Source: Sporosarcina sp. ZBG7A (lineage in GTDB: Bacteria > Bacillota > Bacilli > Bacillales_A > Planococcaceae). Taken from it: a DNA stretch of 64,000 nucleotides. Position numbers and translations under genes: made by a program. Shown here one piece after another: positions 8,794 to 17,118 of the stretch; the stretch's first letter is position 1; each line of letters starts with the position of its first letter. The notes beneath the pieces were generated by a model, which was not told the origin of the DNA, searched no databases, and saw nothing but the letters and a program-made list of their open reading frames with translations. Where the stretch lies: the NCBI RefSeq assembly GCF_000813425.1, contig NZ_JWIB01000019.1, positions 1 through 64,000 of the forward strand. The letters are read 5' to 3'.

Positions 8794-9843
8794 ATGCGAA
8801 ACTTTCATTTCCATGGCATCCGAATTGTAAAAACAGGGATTGCTATATTTTTAACAGCTATTATTTGTGAATGGTTTCACTGGCCGCCTGTATTTGCAGT
8901 TATAACGGCAATTGTAACGATTGAACCGACCGTCAGTGATTCCATTAAAAAAGGCATCGTTCGATTTCCGGCATCTGCTATTGGTTCAGCATATGCTGTT
9001 TTTTTCATTGCACTTTTTGGAAACTCACCGATTACATATACTTTGGCTGCAGTTTTCACCATTTTAACCTGCTACAAATTGAAGCTCCATGCGGGGCTTC
9101 TTGTTGCAACATTGACAGCTGTCGCTATGGTTGAGGTCATCCACAGCAATTATTTAATCTCCTTTTTCATCCGTCTAGGTACAACCACCACAGGTCTATT
9201 GGTGTCTACCGCTGTAAACATGATCGTCTTCCGCCCAGATTATCGGAAGGATATTTTAGATAGTCTCCAGAAAATCGGGGCACGGGCCGGAACCATTATG
9301 GAACAAACCTTCCAAACGATTCTTTATGACGAACAACTAGATCGCAAAATAGATGGAGTAATCATTCACCAACTGAATAAGGAAATTCTAAAAACAGAAA
9401 CATTAATTCGTTTTCAACAGGATGAATCGAACTTGCATCCTTTAATGGGTGGAGATCGAGAGGGACTTCTTATGGCTGAAAAGCAATTATCCTATTTGCA
9501 TAATCTCGATTATCATTTGGGGAATTTACGCTATTTACCCTTAAATAAAATTTCTTGGTCGGAATCTGAGCGTGATATCATAATGGACGCTGTAACAGAA
9601 CTTTCGAATGACTTGCAGCATGCAGAGGACTATAATTCACAAAAGCATCAGCTGCAATTGAAAAACATCACCGATCTTTTCTGGGAAGACAATGAAGAGA
9701 TCACAAAAAACAATGAAATCCATCCAACTCAATTTCCACCGGAGTTAATTATCCTTTATGAACTCGTGACGATTTATAATTTAGTGGATCGATTTTACAA
9801 TCCAGATCTTATAAACTCATCCCAGAAAGTAGAACGCAAATGA
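8794..9843 (+). CDS. Aromatic acid exporter family protein (ArAE_1/YqjA-like)
   Basis: 349 aa. The first 145 residues hold about five or six membrane spans in the FUSC/ArAE pattern (GIAIFLTAIICEWFHWPPVF, then AIVTIEPTVSDSIKKG), which is diagnostic for the Bacillus YqjA/YgaE group. The last 190 residues are cytoplasmic and helical. Family members are thought to export aromatic or other organic acids; no substrate has been shown for this branch. AGGGGA lies 9 nt before the ATG. A 36-codon frame overlaps the stop codon (ATGA). Confidence 0.85.
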   Translation: MRNFHFHGIRIVKTGIAIFLTAIICEWFHWPPVFAVITAIVTIEPTVSDSIKKGIVRFPASAIGSAYAVFFIALFGNSPITYTLAAVFTILTCYKLKLHAGLLVATLTAVAMVEVIHSNYLISFFIRLGTTTTGLLVSTAVNMIVFRPDYRKDILDSLQKIGARAGTIMEQTFQTILYDEQLDRKIDGVIIHQLNKEILKTETLIRFQQDESNLHPLMGGDREGLLMAEKQLSYLHNLDYHLGNLRYLPLNKISWSESERDIIMDAVTELSNDLQHAEDYNSQKHQLQLKNITDLFWEDNEEITKNNEIHPTQFPPELIILYELVTIYNLVDRFYNPDLINSSQKVERK

Positions 9844-9950
9844 TAAAACAGATTGATCGACACTCCCCCTTCTCTTTGAATGACCTTATTCTGAATAGCC
9901 TTCATGATATGGACCAACAACTTTTCAAATTTTTCCGTGCTATCAATTAA
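9840..9950 (+). CDS. Possible small ORF coupled to the exporter
   Basis: The exporter's TGA overlaps an ATG (ATGA), opening a 36-aa frame, MIKQIDRHSPFSLNDL then ILNSLHDMDQQLFKFFRAIN. It is amphipathic and ends 70 bp before the terminator. Overlapping start/stop codons suggest coupling, but a frame this short may be chance. Confidence 0.3.
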   Translation: MIKQIDRHSPFSLNDLILNSLHDMDQQLFKFFRAIN

Positions 9951-10023
9951 GACGGTAATGACGAACGAGATGGTAAGTGAAATGTTAGCTGAGATGCTAA
10001 AACTAGTTAAACTCAATAAACAC

Positions 10024-10060
10024 AAAGGCTTCAGTCTCATCATCCGACTGAAGCCTTTCT
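10024..10060 (+). terminator. Terminator of the exporter transcript
   Basis: AAAGGCTTCAGTC / GACTGAAGCCTTT perfect 13-bp stem with an 8-nt loop, followed by a T-containing tail. The stretch from here to 10316 holds only a degenerate family A palindrome (about 10081-10137). Confidence 0.8.
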
Positions 10061-10316
10061 GTTATATATATTATTGAATTCCTGCACTTGAAACTTACTT
10101 AATTTCAAAACTCTTCATGATTGTTTTTCATAAAGACATCGCATTTATTATGAGTCGTAATCCTGAATAGCTTCTACACCAAGTAATGTGCTAATGCTAG
10201 TGTTGTTGCCGAATTTGATGAAATAAAGAGAAGAGAAAGGCAATTAATTTGGCTGTTGTGTATCACTTTAATGTAAATAATAATTTCTAAATTTTCCCGC
10301 AAAATGAAACATACGT

Positions 10317-10345
10317 TTGGTTTTATACTTCATAAATGGTATAAT
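10317..10345 (+). promoter_or_regulatory. Promoter of toxin mRNA 1
   Basis: TTGGTT (10317-10322), 17-bp spacer, TATAAT (10340-10345) preceded by TGG, giving a consensus extended -10. Transcription should start near 10352. The matching site in the second copy is TGA-TATGAT. Confidence 0.75.
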
Positions 10346-10380
10346 AATAAGGTAGCGATATATAGCGGATGGACGGTTGG

Positions 10381-10402
10381 CACTCCCTTGAGAAAGGGGG
10401 TG
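10381..10402 (+). promoter_or_regulatory. Shine-Dalgarno-sequestering hairpin of toxin 1
   Basis: CACTCCCTT (10381-10389) pairs over nine positions, one of them a G-T wobble, with AAGGGGGTG (10394-10402), which is the ribosome binding site. The loop is GAGA, a GNRA tetraloop. The start codon is 5 nt further on. The hairpin is base-for-base identical in the second copy, so the toxin message is probably translationally shut off until processed. Confidence 0.75.
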
Positions 10403-10407
10403 TTACA

Positions 10408-10518
10408 ATGGTGACCTACGAAGCAATTAACATGTTATTCCAATTTGGAATGTTTCTCGTAGCAACTGTAGCAGCGGTTGTATCGATGATTGCTCTATAC
10501 ACCAAGCAAAAAAAGTAA
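10408..10518 (+). CDS. TxpA/holin-like type I toxin peptide (copy 1)
   Basis: 36 aa: MVTYEAINMLFQFGMFLVA then TVAAVVSMIALYTKQKK. The MVTYEA start, a single membrane helix (about 8-30) and a basic tail are the hallmarks of the Firmicute putative holin-like toxin family that includes B. subtilis TxpA. Such peptides insert in the membrane and are kept silent by a convergent antisense RNA. All parts of that layout are here: strong promoter, hidden ribosome site, toxin, overlapping antisense RNA and two terminators. A second module lies at 34722-35041. Confidence 0.85.
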   Translation: MVTYEAINMLFQFGMFLVATVAAVVSMIALYTKQKK

Positions 10519-10648
10519 CCACCCTCCGCTACCACGCTAAGTAGATGAGATGGTTACTTTTAACACTCTTATTCCACTGGCTAACCGCACTTCATGCGGA
10601 TGTCAGCTACATTGACTGGGTGTTCTAGCACCCTGTCTTTTTTAGTAT
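10508..10648 (-). ncRNA. RatA-like antisense RNA to toxin 1
   Basis: Inferred transcript on the minus strand. An extended -10 (TGG-TAAGAT, box at 10655-10660) implies a start near 10648. It would end at the hairpin AGTAACCA/TGGTTACT (10514-10558), which overlaps the toxin stop codon and has seven Ts after it on this strand. It would pair with about 130 nt of the toxin mRNA 3' end. The aligned -10 (TGC-TAAACT) and terminator are kept in copy 2. Confidence 0.7.
10614..10643 (+). terminator. Terminator of toxin mRNA 1
   Basis: GACTGGGTG-TTCTAG-CACCCTGTC followed by six Ts. It sits beyond the antisense terminator, so toxin mRNA and antisense RNA overlap tail to tail, as in txpA/ratA. Confidence 0.85.
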
Positions 10649-10694
10649 ATGTTTATCTTACCACATTCATACGATTTCTTCACTTGAGTAATCG

Positions 10695-10761
10695 CTGCCT
10701 GTGCACCGCAATACTCGAACACTATTCAGAATACTCCTGAAGTTGAGCTCTGCACAGGCAG
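10695..10761. repeat. Dispersed palindrome, family B (copy 1)
   Basis: CTGCCTGTGCACCGCA...TGCACAGGCAG ends, with the family core CGAACACTATTCAGAA in the loop. It has no T run, so it is not a normal terminator. Confidence 0.8.
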
Positions 10762-10785
10762 GCATCACTAAGTATATTGCCTCAC

Positions 10786-11502
10786 TTAAATTAGCAAATC
10801 TACTGACAAAAACTCAGAAAGAGATTGTTCACGTTTATCAAGCATAATCTGTTCCGGTTTGACACCCTGATCACGTAGTACTTTAATATTCTGTACCAGG
10901 AATTCATCGCTGCCGACAACATAGAAAAGCCCATTCTTGTCTGAAGCAAGTTGCTTCACTTCTTCATAGTAGTCTTCTCGGTTATCGACGAACTGTGAGG
11001 TGAACTTTTTATCAGGCGCGGATTCAAATATAGTAGGGAATAAAAAATTCTTTGACGAGTCAATGTTCAGTGAATGGATTTGATTGACATTGTCTGCACG
11101 TTCAAAATAATCAAGTACCAACGGTCTGAACGTTGCCAAACCTACACCTGAAGACAGCAAATAAACATTTTTATCTTCTCTTTTAAGTGGTACATTTGAA
11201 TGTGTTTTAAATATTGCAACTTCATCGCCGACACCTAGATTTCTTAAAATCGTTTTAAACTCGGAGCACTGTTCTTTGATTCGGGTTGTAATTCCAATCG
11301 AATTTTCATGAGGCAAAGTGGAGATGGACATATGACGAATCAGGCTACGATTCGGTTTCTCTCCAGCATTAAAACCTTCCAGTGCAAAGTGGGTGTGAGA
11401 ACCTTCTTCCCATGTAAAGTCTTCAGGACAATCGAGTAAATAGGTTTTCACCTCAGACGTTTCTTCTATAATCTCATTTATTTTAGTCCAATATATTTGC
11501 AT
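10786..11502 (-). CDS. Ferredoxin-NADP reductase-like oxidoreductase
   Basis: 238 aa from the ATG at 11502, chosen because AAAGGGGGA lies 7 nt upstream; the frame also extends to 11535 without a ribosome site. The N-terminal half is an FAD-binding beta-barrel with RHMSIST in the position of the RxYS flavin motif. The C-terminal half is an NAD(P)-binding domain with SSGVGLATFRPLV and YVVGSDEFLVQ. There is no iron-sulphur domain, so it would need a separate electron acceptor. Partner and pathway are unknown; the aldehyde dehydrogenase next to it has its own terminator. Confidence 0.8.
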   Translation of the reverse strand: MQIYWTKINEIIEETSEVKTYLLDCPEDFTWEEGSHTHFALEGFNAGEKPNRSLIRHMSISTLPHENSIGITTRIKEQCSEFKTILRNLGVGDEVAIFKTHSNVPLKREDKNVYLLSSGVGLATFRPLVLDYFERADNVNQIHSLNIDSSKNFLFPTIFESAPDKKFTSQFVDNREDYYEEVKQLASDKNGLFYVVGSDEFLVQNIKVLRDQGVKPEQIMLDKREQSLSEFLSVDLLI

Positions 11503-11662
11503 TTTAAATCCCCCTTTAGTAATTATAAGTATCATTCTTTCTCTAATATACTATAGCTGATAATAATTCTCAATTAAATATCTCTTAGTTAGAGCTACCT
11601 TTTTAAGTAGTTTTCTCTTCATACAAACATTTATGATTGGTTCTAATACAAATTTTGATATT

Positions 11663-11701
11663 AAAAAAGAAGCAACCACCAAAAAATGATGATCGCTTCT
11701 C
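11663..11701 (-). terminator. Terminator of the aldehyde dehydrogenase gene
   Basis: Minus-strand stem AGAAGC/GCTTCT with extra internal pairing, followed by TTTTTT. A degenerate family B palindrome (11755-11809) lies between it and the stop codon at 11817. Confidence 0.6.
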
Positions 11702-11816
11702 TTTACTAACTTCTCTCAATTTCATTACAATCTTCATATACCCATTGACTCTACCTATGCACCGAACAACTTCGAATCAACTCAAGATCACATCGTGAAC
11801 AGACACCAGTTTTTCA

Positions 11817-13307
11817 TTAATACATGCCATCGGTTTCTTCACTAGTATTAATAAAAATATTCTTTGTTTGGGTATAAGCGTCTAAGATACTCTTGTAAGT
11901 TTCACGACCGATACCTGATTTTTTATACCCTCCAAATGGAGCACCGGCAGTAACGTTTGTGAATTGGTTAACCCACATCCTTCCTGTGTGAACGCCACGA
12001 GAAACGCGAAGCGCTTTATTAATATCTCGTGTGAACACGCCTCCTGCAAGTCCATAGTCGGAATCATTTGCTAGCTGAATGACCTCGTCTTCGTCTTTAA
12101 ATTTAATGACTGTTGCGACTGGTCCAAAGATTTCTTCCTGAGCGATGCGCATTTTATTGTCGGCATCTGCTAAAATAGTTGGTGCCATAAAAGCACCATC
12201 GCCTAATTCATCTTCTTTGAGTTGATAACCGCCTGTAACGACTTTAGCCCCTTCTTCCTTACCAATCTCAACGTATTCCAAGATTTTATCTAGTTGTTTT
12301 TGATTAATTTGCGCACCCATTTGGACGCCTTCTTTCCATGGAAGTCCTACTTTAACTTTTTCAAATGCTTCTTTCATTGCTTTTAAGAAATCGTCGTAAA
12401 TATCTTCCTGGACAAAGATACGTGAACCTGCACTACAAACCTGTCCTTGGTTTAAAAGGATACCCATTTGAACTCCTTCAATCGCACGCTCCCAAGGTGC
12501 ATCATTAAAAATAATATTAGCAGATTTACCACCTAACTCTAAAGTAGAAGGGATTAAACGATTAGCGGCTGCTTTAGCAACCTTATAACCTACTTCCGTA
12601 GAACCCGTAAATGCCAATTTAGAGATACCTTCATGGTTAAGGAGATAATCACCAGATTCTGATCCTTTACCTGTAATGATATTGACTACACCTTTAGGTA
12701 ATAGGGGATCAAATAACTTAGCAAACTCTAGTAGACTCAATGATGTTGAAGAAGACGGTGTAATGACAATTGTATTACCTGCAGCTAAGGCAGGTGCAAG
12801 TTTCCAAGCAGCCATAAGAATTGGGAAATTCCACGGAACAATTTGTCCAACAACACCAAGAGGCTCTTTGAGAACGATAGTTAGGTTGTTTTCGTCTAGT
12901 TGTTGAGCTGTCCCTTCTTCTGAACGAATCACACCGGCAAAGTAACGGAAATGGTCAACAGCTAACCGAAGATCCGCACCATTTGTTTCTCTCAATGGTT
13001 TTCCGTTATCAAGCGTTTCTATCATAGCTAAATGATCAATATTTTCTTCCATAACATCAGCAATCTTTAGTAGAATATTACTTCTTTCCTCAATGCCTAC
13101 TTTTGACCATTCAGGAAATGCTTTTTGTGCAGCGTCAACAGCAGCGTCAACGTCGGCATGCGATGCGTTTATAAATTCCGATAGTTTTTCACCGTTAGAG
13201 GGATTGATTGAATCGAGTTTTTCACCTTTTGAACCTTCTGTCCACTCCCCATTTATATAGAGCTTATAAGACGGATCAATATACTGTTTTACATTTACAG
13301 AACTCAT
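11817..13307 (-). CDS. NAD(P)+-dependent aldehyde dehydrogenase
   Basis: 496 aa, full length for the ALDH superfamily (AldA/DhaS type). It has VVGQIVPWNFPILMAAWKLAPAL, FTGSTEVG (cofactor loop), LELGGKSANII (general-base glutamate) and NQGQVCSAGSRIFV (nucleophilic cysteine near residue 297). It oxidises an aldehyde to the acid in the cytoplasm; substrate cannot be told from sequence. AAGGAGG precedes the ATG by 9 nt. Confidence 0.95.
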   Translation of the reverse strand: MSSVNVKQYIDPSYKLYINGEWTEGSKGEKLDSINPSNGEKLSEFINASHADVDAAVDAAQKAFPEWSKVGIEERSNILLKIADVMEENIDHLAMIETLDNGKPLRETNGADLRLAVDHFRYFAGVIRSEEGTAQQLDENNLTIVLKEPLGVVGQIVPWNFPILMAAWKLAPALAAGNTIVITPSSSTSLSLLEFAKLFDPLLPKGVVNIITGKGSESGDYLLNHEGISKLAFTGSTEVGYKVAKAAANRLIPSTLELGGKSANIIFNDAPWERAIEGVQMGILLNQGQVCSAGSRIFVQEDIYDDFLKAMKEAFEKVKVGLPWKEGVQMGAQINQKQLDKILEYVEIGKEEGAKVVTGGYQLKEDELGDGAFMAPTILADADNKMRIAQEEIFGPVATVIKFKDEDEVIQLANDSDYGLAGGVFTRDINKALRVSRGVHTGRMWVNQFTNVTAGAPFGGYKKSGIGRETYKSILDAYTQTKNIFINTSEETDGMY

Positions 13308-13492
13308 TTTTATTCGTCCTCCTTTGTATATCTATTTCATTTATTTTCCCGTAATAGTCTAACAACAAACATATTAAGTCTACTGTCCATACATAACCTT
13401 CGACAAAAAATGATAGACTGTGCACTACAAACCTTCAGCACAATATAGTTATGTCGTGCACTGGTAACCACTTTCCGCTATTTTCGTAAAGG

Positions 13493-13543
13493 AAAAAGCA
13501 ACCATCTCATCTACCAGACTTAGTAGAAGAGATGGTTGCTTTT
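13493..13543 (-). terminator. Bidirectional terminator after the lysoplasmalogenase gene
   Basis: AAAAAGCAACCATCTC...GAGATGGTTGCTTTT stem. On the minus strand it lies 47 bp past the stop at 13590. Its wording (GAGATGGTTGCTTTTAA) is close to the antisense terminator of the toxin modules. A degenerate family B element (13420-13470) sits beyond it. Confidence 0.75.
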
Positions 13544-13589
13544 AATGGATTCTAGTATACAAATTGTGTAGCAATCTTATCTTTTTTCC

Positions 13590-14252
13590 TTACCTAGGTA
13601 TCGTCGCTTCCTTGTCAGGACCTAGCTTCACATACTGTCTGCCAATGCTTGCGGCAAAAAAGACTTGCGCAGCGTAGTAAGTAATCATGACGAGTGCATC
13701 ACGACCTGGAAGCGGGGTGACAAATCGATCGATCGCAAGGAATGAATCCGAGCAAATAAACAGAAGTGCCCCTATTATCACCAGTGGCAAGCGTGTTCGA
13801 ATCGCTTCCCACCCCATCAGCAAAATGACCCCCATATAAGCAATGATTGCTACGCCGAGCACCACTTCTCCTGAAGCGATTTGCGGAACCGCAATCCAAA
13901 ACACCATAAAAATCCCGTAAAGGATAAGCGGTATTGCAGCAATCAGAGGAACAGACTTGCGGCGGGCTGTCCGGAAAGCAGCGATATAAAACAAATGAGC
14001 GACTAAAAATGTAGCAAGGCCAGCCATGAACCAATAAATTGCCGCATCCGCTACCATACTGACCGCAAGACCGATGAGAACAATCTTTTTATAAAGAGGA
14101 GTTACAAGAGACGTGTTCGTAGCCGCGTACAGGATAATCAACGTCATTGGAACTAGTTTAAACGCGATTTTGATGCCTACTGGTTCTTCCGGAATTAGAA
14201 AAATATAGACAAGCCCCATTATGGTTATTAAGGCCAATAGTACTTTACTCAA
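13590..14252 (-). CDS. YhhN-family lysoplasmalogenase-like membrane protein
   Basis: About 220 aa with eight hydrophobic segments and the YhhN features FKLVPM (near 30), a central MVADAAIYWFMAG and late DSFLAIDRF and YYAAQVFF. Relatives hydrolyse the vinyl-ether bond of lysoplasmalogens. The start is set at TTG 14252, because AAGGAG (14267-14262) is 9 nt upstream. The longer frame to 14303 runs into a family B palindrome and has no ribosome site. It follows the 5'-nucleotidase gene in the same direction. Confidence 0.75.
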   Translation of the reverse strand: MSKVLLALITIMGLVYIFLIPEEPVGIKIAFKLVPMTLIILYAATNTSLVTPLYKKIVLIGLAVSMVADAAIYWFMAGLATFLVAHLFYIAAFRTARRKSVPLIAAIPLILYGIFMVFWIAVPQIASGEVVLGVAIIAYMGVILLMGWEAIRTRLPLVIIGALLFICSDSFLAIDRFVTPLPGRDALVMITYYAAQVFFAASIGRQYVKLGPDKEATIPR

Positions 14253-14273
14253 GCAACTCAACTCCTTCATAAT

Positions 14274-14343
14274 CGCTGTTTGTGCACCACACAACTTCAA
14301 CACTAGTAGAGCTGTTTCAGAGTTGTGCCGTGCTAAGACAGCG
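14274..14343. repeat. Dispersed palindrome, family B (copy 2)
   Basis: CGCTGTTTGTGCACCACACAAC on the left and GTTGTGCCGTGCTAAGACAGCG on the right. It fills the gap between the 5'-nucleotidase stop and the lysoplasmalogenase start and supplies a false upstream start for the latter. Confidence 0.8.
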
Positions 14344-14346
14344 GCT

Positions 14347-16299
14347 TTAAACTGCAGTTCCCTTCTTACGCTTTCTCCTTTTCACAATATAGGTAATCAG
14401 TAAAGCAAGGATTCCAACGAAAGCTAGCACGATCCCGTATGCAGTTAGGATAATGCCATTCGGATTTTTAAGGATCGCAAAAATACTTGCATCATGAACT
14501 ACGACTTTTCTATCTTTCAGTTGATTATAATAGGCGGGCACTTGTGCGACGCCGTCTACTTTTTCAAACGATTTCATGTAATTGGCGATGGCGTACCATT
14601 CTTTCACTTCCTGGTGATCATTCATATAAATAATATGGTCTTCAAAATCTGTCACAGGCTTCCCCTCTTTTGTCTTTGGCACAACAGAAAGGATTCCAAA
14701 AGACTTTTCATTTACATAAGGGAGCATTTGAACTGAATATAATCCGCCTACGACACGGTAGAGTTTTTTATCATCGATTTCTTCCTTTGTGCCATTCTGA
14801 GACTGCAAGCTGATATCTGTCACTTTATTGAAAATGAGACGATTTGTATTAAACGTATAGCTTAAACCAGCGATATACAATTGAACCTCGTTCATAATTG
14901 GCGTAATCGAAGCATCAACTTCAGCAACCGTCTTTAACTCTTTCCCTGTCAAATAAATATCTAGCAGAGGATACCCAGAAATCCCATCGGGACCGATGCC
15001 TAAAGAATTCACATTGAATACATTTGAAACCGTGATGTTCCCCTTATTAAATGAATTTCTAATCGTACCAACAGGGACAACAGCTGCAGCAATCGGCTCA
15101 TACTCGCTCCCTTCCAATTGTTGAATGGTATGAACAAAGGAGTCCCCTATCAAATTCCCTAATGGTTCTTCTTTTTGATCGATCCCTAACTCTGTAAAAG
15201 GAGTGAAATCGAAGGGTGTGTAAGCAAGCACTTCATCAAATTCCATCCTAAATTGACGAAGGTAGTTTTCCTGAATCACCTGTTTATACTCCTCAATTGT
15301 TTTGGTAATCTCTGAATCTAAAGGAAGTGAATCATCGATTAACTGTAGTTCATAATTATTGACTGTCCATTTGTCATTTTCATTCTGTGAAATAGTTAAC
15401 ACACCTAAATGTTCTCCATATTCGCCGGCTGAACCTAAAATTGTATCTCCTATAATAATTGGTTCTTCTAGAGTTGTGTGGCTATGACCACTAATAATGA
15501 CATCAATGTCCGGAACCTTTTTTGCAATGAGTTCATCTTCTGATTGGGACGGGTCTTCGGACGTACCTGAATGGGAAAGAGCAATGACAAGGTCAACTTT
15601 CTCGTCATTCTTTAGCGTAGCTACCGTTGACTTGGCACTTTCTATCGCATTATTAAAAGTAACACCGGACATAGGAGCATTGCCAGCTGCTTCTTCTCCC
15701 ATCAACCCTAAAATGCCAATTCTAATCCCTTTACGCTCGATGACCATATAATCTTTCACATCGTACTCATTCATCGCTTCTTTTAAAGCTTTTATATTAT
15801 CGGGTAACTCGCCATCCTCATCTGTCGGAAAGATCGTATTTGAAGCAACAATGCTAGGGAGTTCTTCGCCACTGTCCTTTGCGGCGCGTAAACTTCTCGC
15901 TAACCCTTCCGCTCTAAAGTCAAACTCATGATTCCCTATTGTGGTTACATCATATCCCATTTGTCCCATCATTTTTAGACCTGGCGCGTCCGTTTGGTAA
16001 ATCGTTTGGAACAATGTCCCCATTGCGAAATCACCCGCATCGACTAATAGGGCATCCGGATCTTTTTCTCTTTGCTCTTGAATCGCACTATGTAATCTAG
16101 CATATCCGCCAACTGTCACTTCCCCTTGCCCTCTATCGATTTCAAACGGAAGGAAATTGTCATGTAAATCATGCGTGAAAAGGATGGTGATGGATTCGTC
16201 AGCTGAATCCGCGTTCCCTTTTGGAACATCCATCATGAAGACTGTAGCTATGAGTAGAACGTATGAAAGAAACCTGACTAGTAATTTAGTAATTGTAAT
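14347..16299 (-). CDS. Membrane-anchored 5'-nucleotidase / metallophosphoesterase
   Basis: About 650 aa. Metallophosphoesterase motifs run in order: THDLHDNF, DAGDF, GNHEFDF, SHSG and SGHSHT; a 5'-nucleotidase C-terminal domain and a hydrophobic anchor with a basic tail (YIVKRRKRKK) follow. It should act outside the membrane on nucleotides. The first ATG (16236) has no ribosome site and gives no signal peptide. In frame upstream, codons to 16299 encode ITITKLLVRFLSYVLLIATVF, a good export signal, directly behind GGGGGGAGAGAG. The only start-like codon there is ATT (16299-16297), so an AUU start or a mutated start is likely. Confidence 0.85.
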   Translation of the reverse strand: MTITKLLVRFLSYVLLIATVFMMDVPKGNADSADESITILFTHDLHDNFLPFEIDRGQGEVTVGGYARLHSAIQEQREKDPDALLVDAGDFAMGTLFQTIYQTDAPGLKMMGQMGYDVTTIGNHEFDFRAEGLARSLRAAKDSGEELPSIVASNTIFPTDEDGELPDNIKALKEAMNEYDVKDYMVIERKGIRIGILGLMGEEAAGNAPMSGVTFNNAIESAKSTVATLKNDEKVDLVIALSHSGTSEDPSQSEDELIAKKVPDIDVIISGHSHTTLEEPIIIGDTILGSAGEYGEHLGVLTISQNENDKWTVNNYELQLIDDSLPLDSEITKTIEEYKQVIQENYLRQFRMEFDEVLAYTPFDFTPFTELGIDQKEEPLGNLIGDSFVHTIQQLEGSEYEPIAAAVVPVGTIRNSFNKGNITVSNVFNVNSLGIGPDGISGYPLLDIYLTGKELKTVAEVDASITPIMNEVQLYIAGLSYTFNTNRLIFNKVTDISLQSQNGTKEEIDDKKLYRVVGGLYSVQMLPYVNEKSFGILSVVPKTKEGKPVTDFEDHIIYMNDHQEVKEWYAIANYMKSFEKVDGVAQVPAYYNQLKDRKVVVHDASIFAILKNPNGIILTAYGIVLAFVGILALLITYIVKRRKRKKGTAV

Positions 16300-16342
16300 C
16301 TCTCTCCCCCCTTATGTATCTGTGCAAAGCACAACTCACTTA

Positions 16343-17056
16343 TTACATGTCTTCGAACCTAAATCTCACACCGATTTTTTCATCAGATGATAATTGGTTT
16401 GCCCATAACGTATAGCTTTTTTCCATCATCGCATGGGCGAGCTCTTCTGCTTGCTGATCATCACCATTTAATGCAACGGCCATTAATTTCTTATAATAGT
16501 TCAACGATGCCTCTCGGCGAAAAGAGGTTTCGAAGTATTTCATTGCCATTTTTACATAAGCTGGCTCAAAGCTATTAAGCACGAGTACAAAAAGAGGGTT
16601 CTCGGATAATCTAGCTAACTCTTTTTGCACCTTCCAATCATAAGACGCGAAAGCTTCCGGAGTGTCTGGTAACTCATCGAATTCGGATAGCAAGCCTACT
16701 ACTTTAGGGTGATTCAGCCTAATTGCTTTTTTTACATATTGGGGTGTTAGCGCAATACGCAGTTCTAAAAAGTAGAGAACAAAAGCATCAGGTACTTGGT
16801 CAAAGTACTCAATAATATCGACGATCGTTGTAATATTTCCGCCATACCAATAATCATTCACAACAGCGCGTTGGCCTTTTCTAAGCGTCAGCCAACCGCC
16901 ATGACTTAGGCGCTGTAAAATTTCTCGAATCGCAGGACGCCCTATATTATAGATAGTGGCCAATTCTCTTTCCGTCTCAATTTGGCTGCCTGTTAGATAT
17001 TCTCCTTGAAGGATTGCTTTAATGAGTTCTTTTTCAACAGATGCTGTTCGATTCAT
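16343..17056 (-). CDS. GntR-family regulator, FadR-like
   Basis: 237 aa from the ATG at 17056, supported by AAGGAGA 7 nt upstream. The N-terminal winged helix has ETERELATIYNIGRPAIREIL; the helical C-terminal domain resembles FadR rather than the metal-binding FCD type, as the usual metal histidines are not evident. Gene order (fatty-acid hydroxylase, this gene, 5'-nucleotidase) with gaps of about 62 and 43 bp suggests one operon regulated by an acyl ligand; that is inference. Confidence 0.85.
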   Translation of the reverse strand: MNRTASVEKELIKAILQGEYLTGSQIETERELATIYNIGRPAIREILQRLSHGGWLTLRKGQRAVVNDYWYGGNITTIVDIIEYFDQVPDAFVLYFLELRIALTPQYVKKAIRLNHPKVVGLLSEFDELPDTPEAFASYDWKVQKELARLSENPLFVLVLNSFEPAYVKMAMKYFETSFRREASLNYYKKLMAVALNGDDQQAEELAHAMMEKSYTLWANQLSSDEKIGVRFRFEDM

Positions 17057-17118
17057 AGCAAGGTCTCCTTTTGGCAACGTATACATAAAGAGCGTGGAAT
17101 ACGTCTATACCTTTCCAC

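Noticed and set aside
9795-10043. 82-codon minus-strand frame after the exporter
   Set aside because: It begins inside the exporter's terminator hairpin and ends in the exporter gene; no ribosome site.
10508-10558. Hairpin overlapping the toxin stop as the toxin's own terminator
   Set aside because: On the toxin strand only four Ts follow, while a better terminator lies 80 bp on; on the other strand seven Ts follow, so it fits the antisense RNA.
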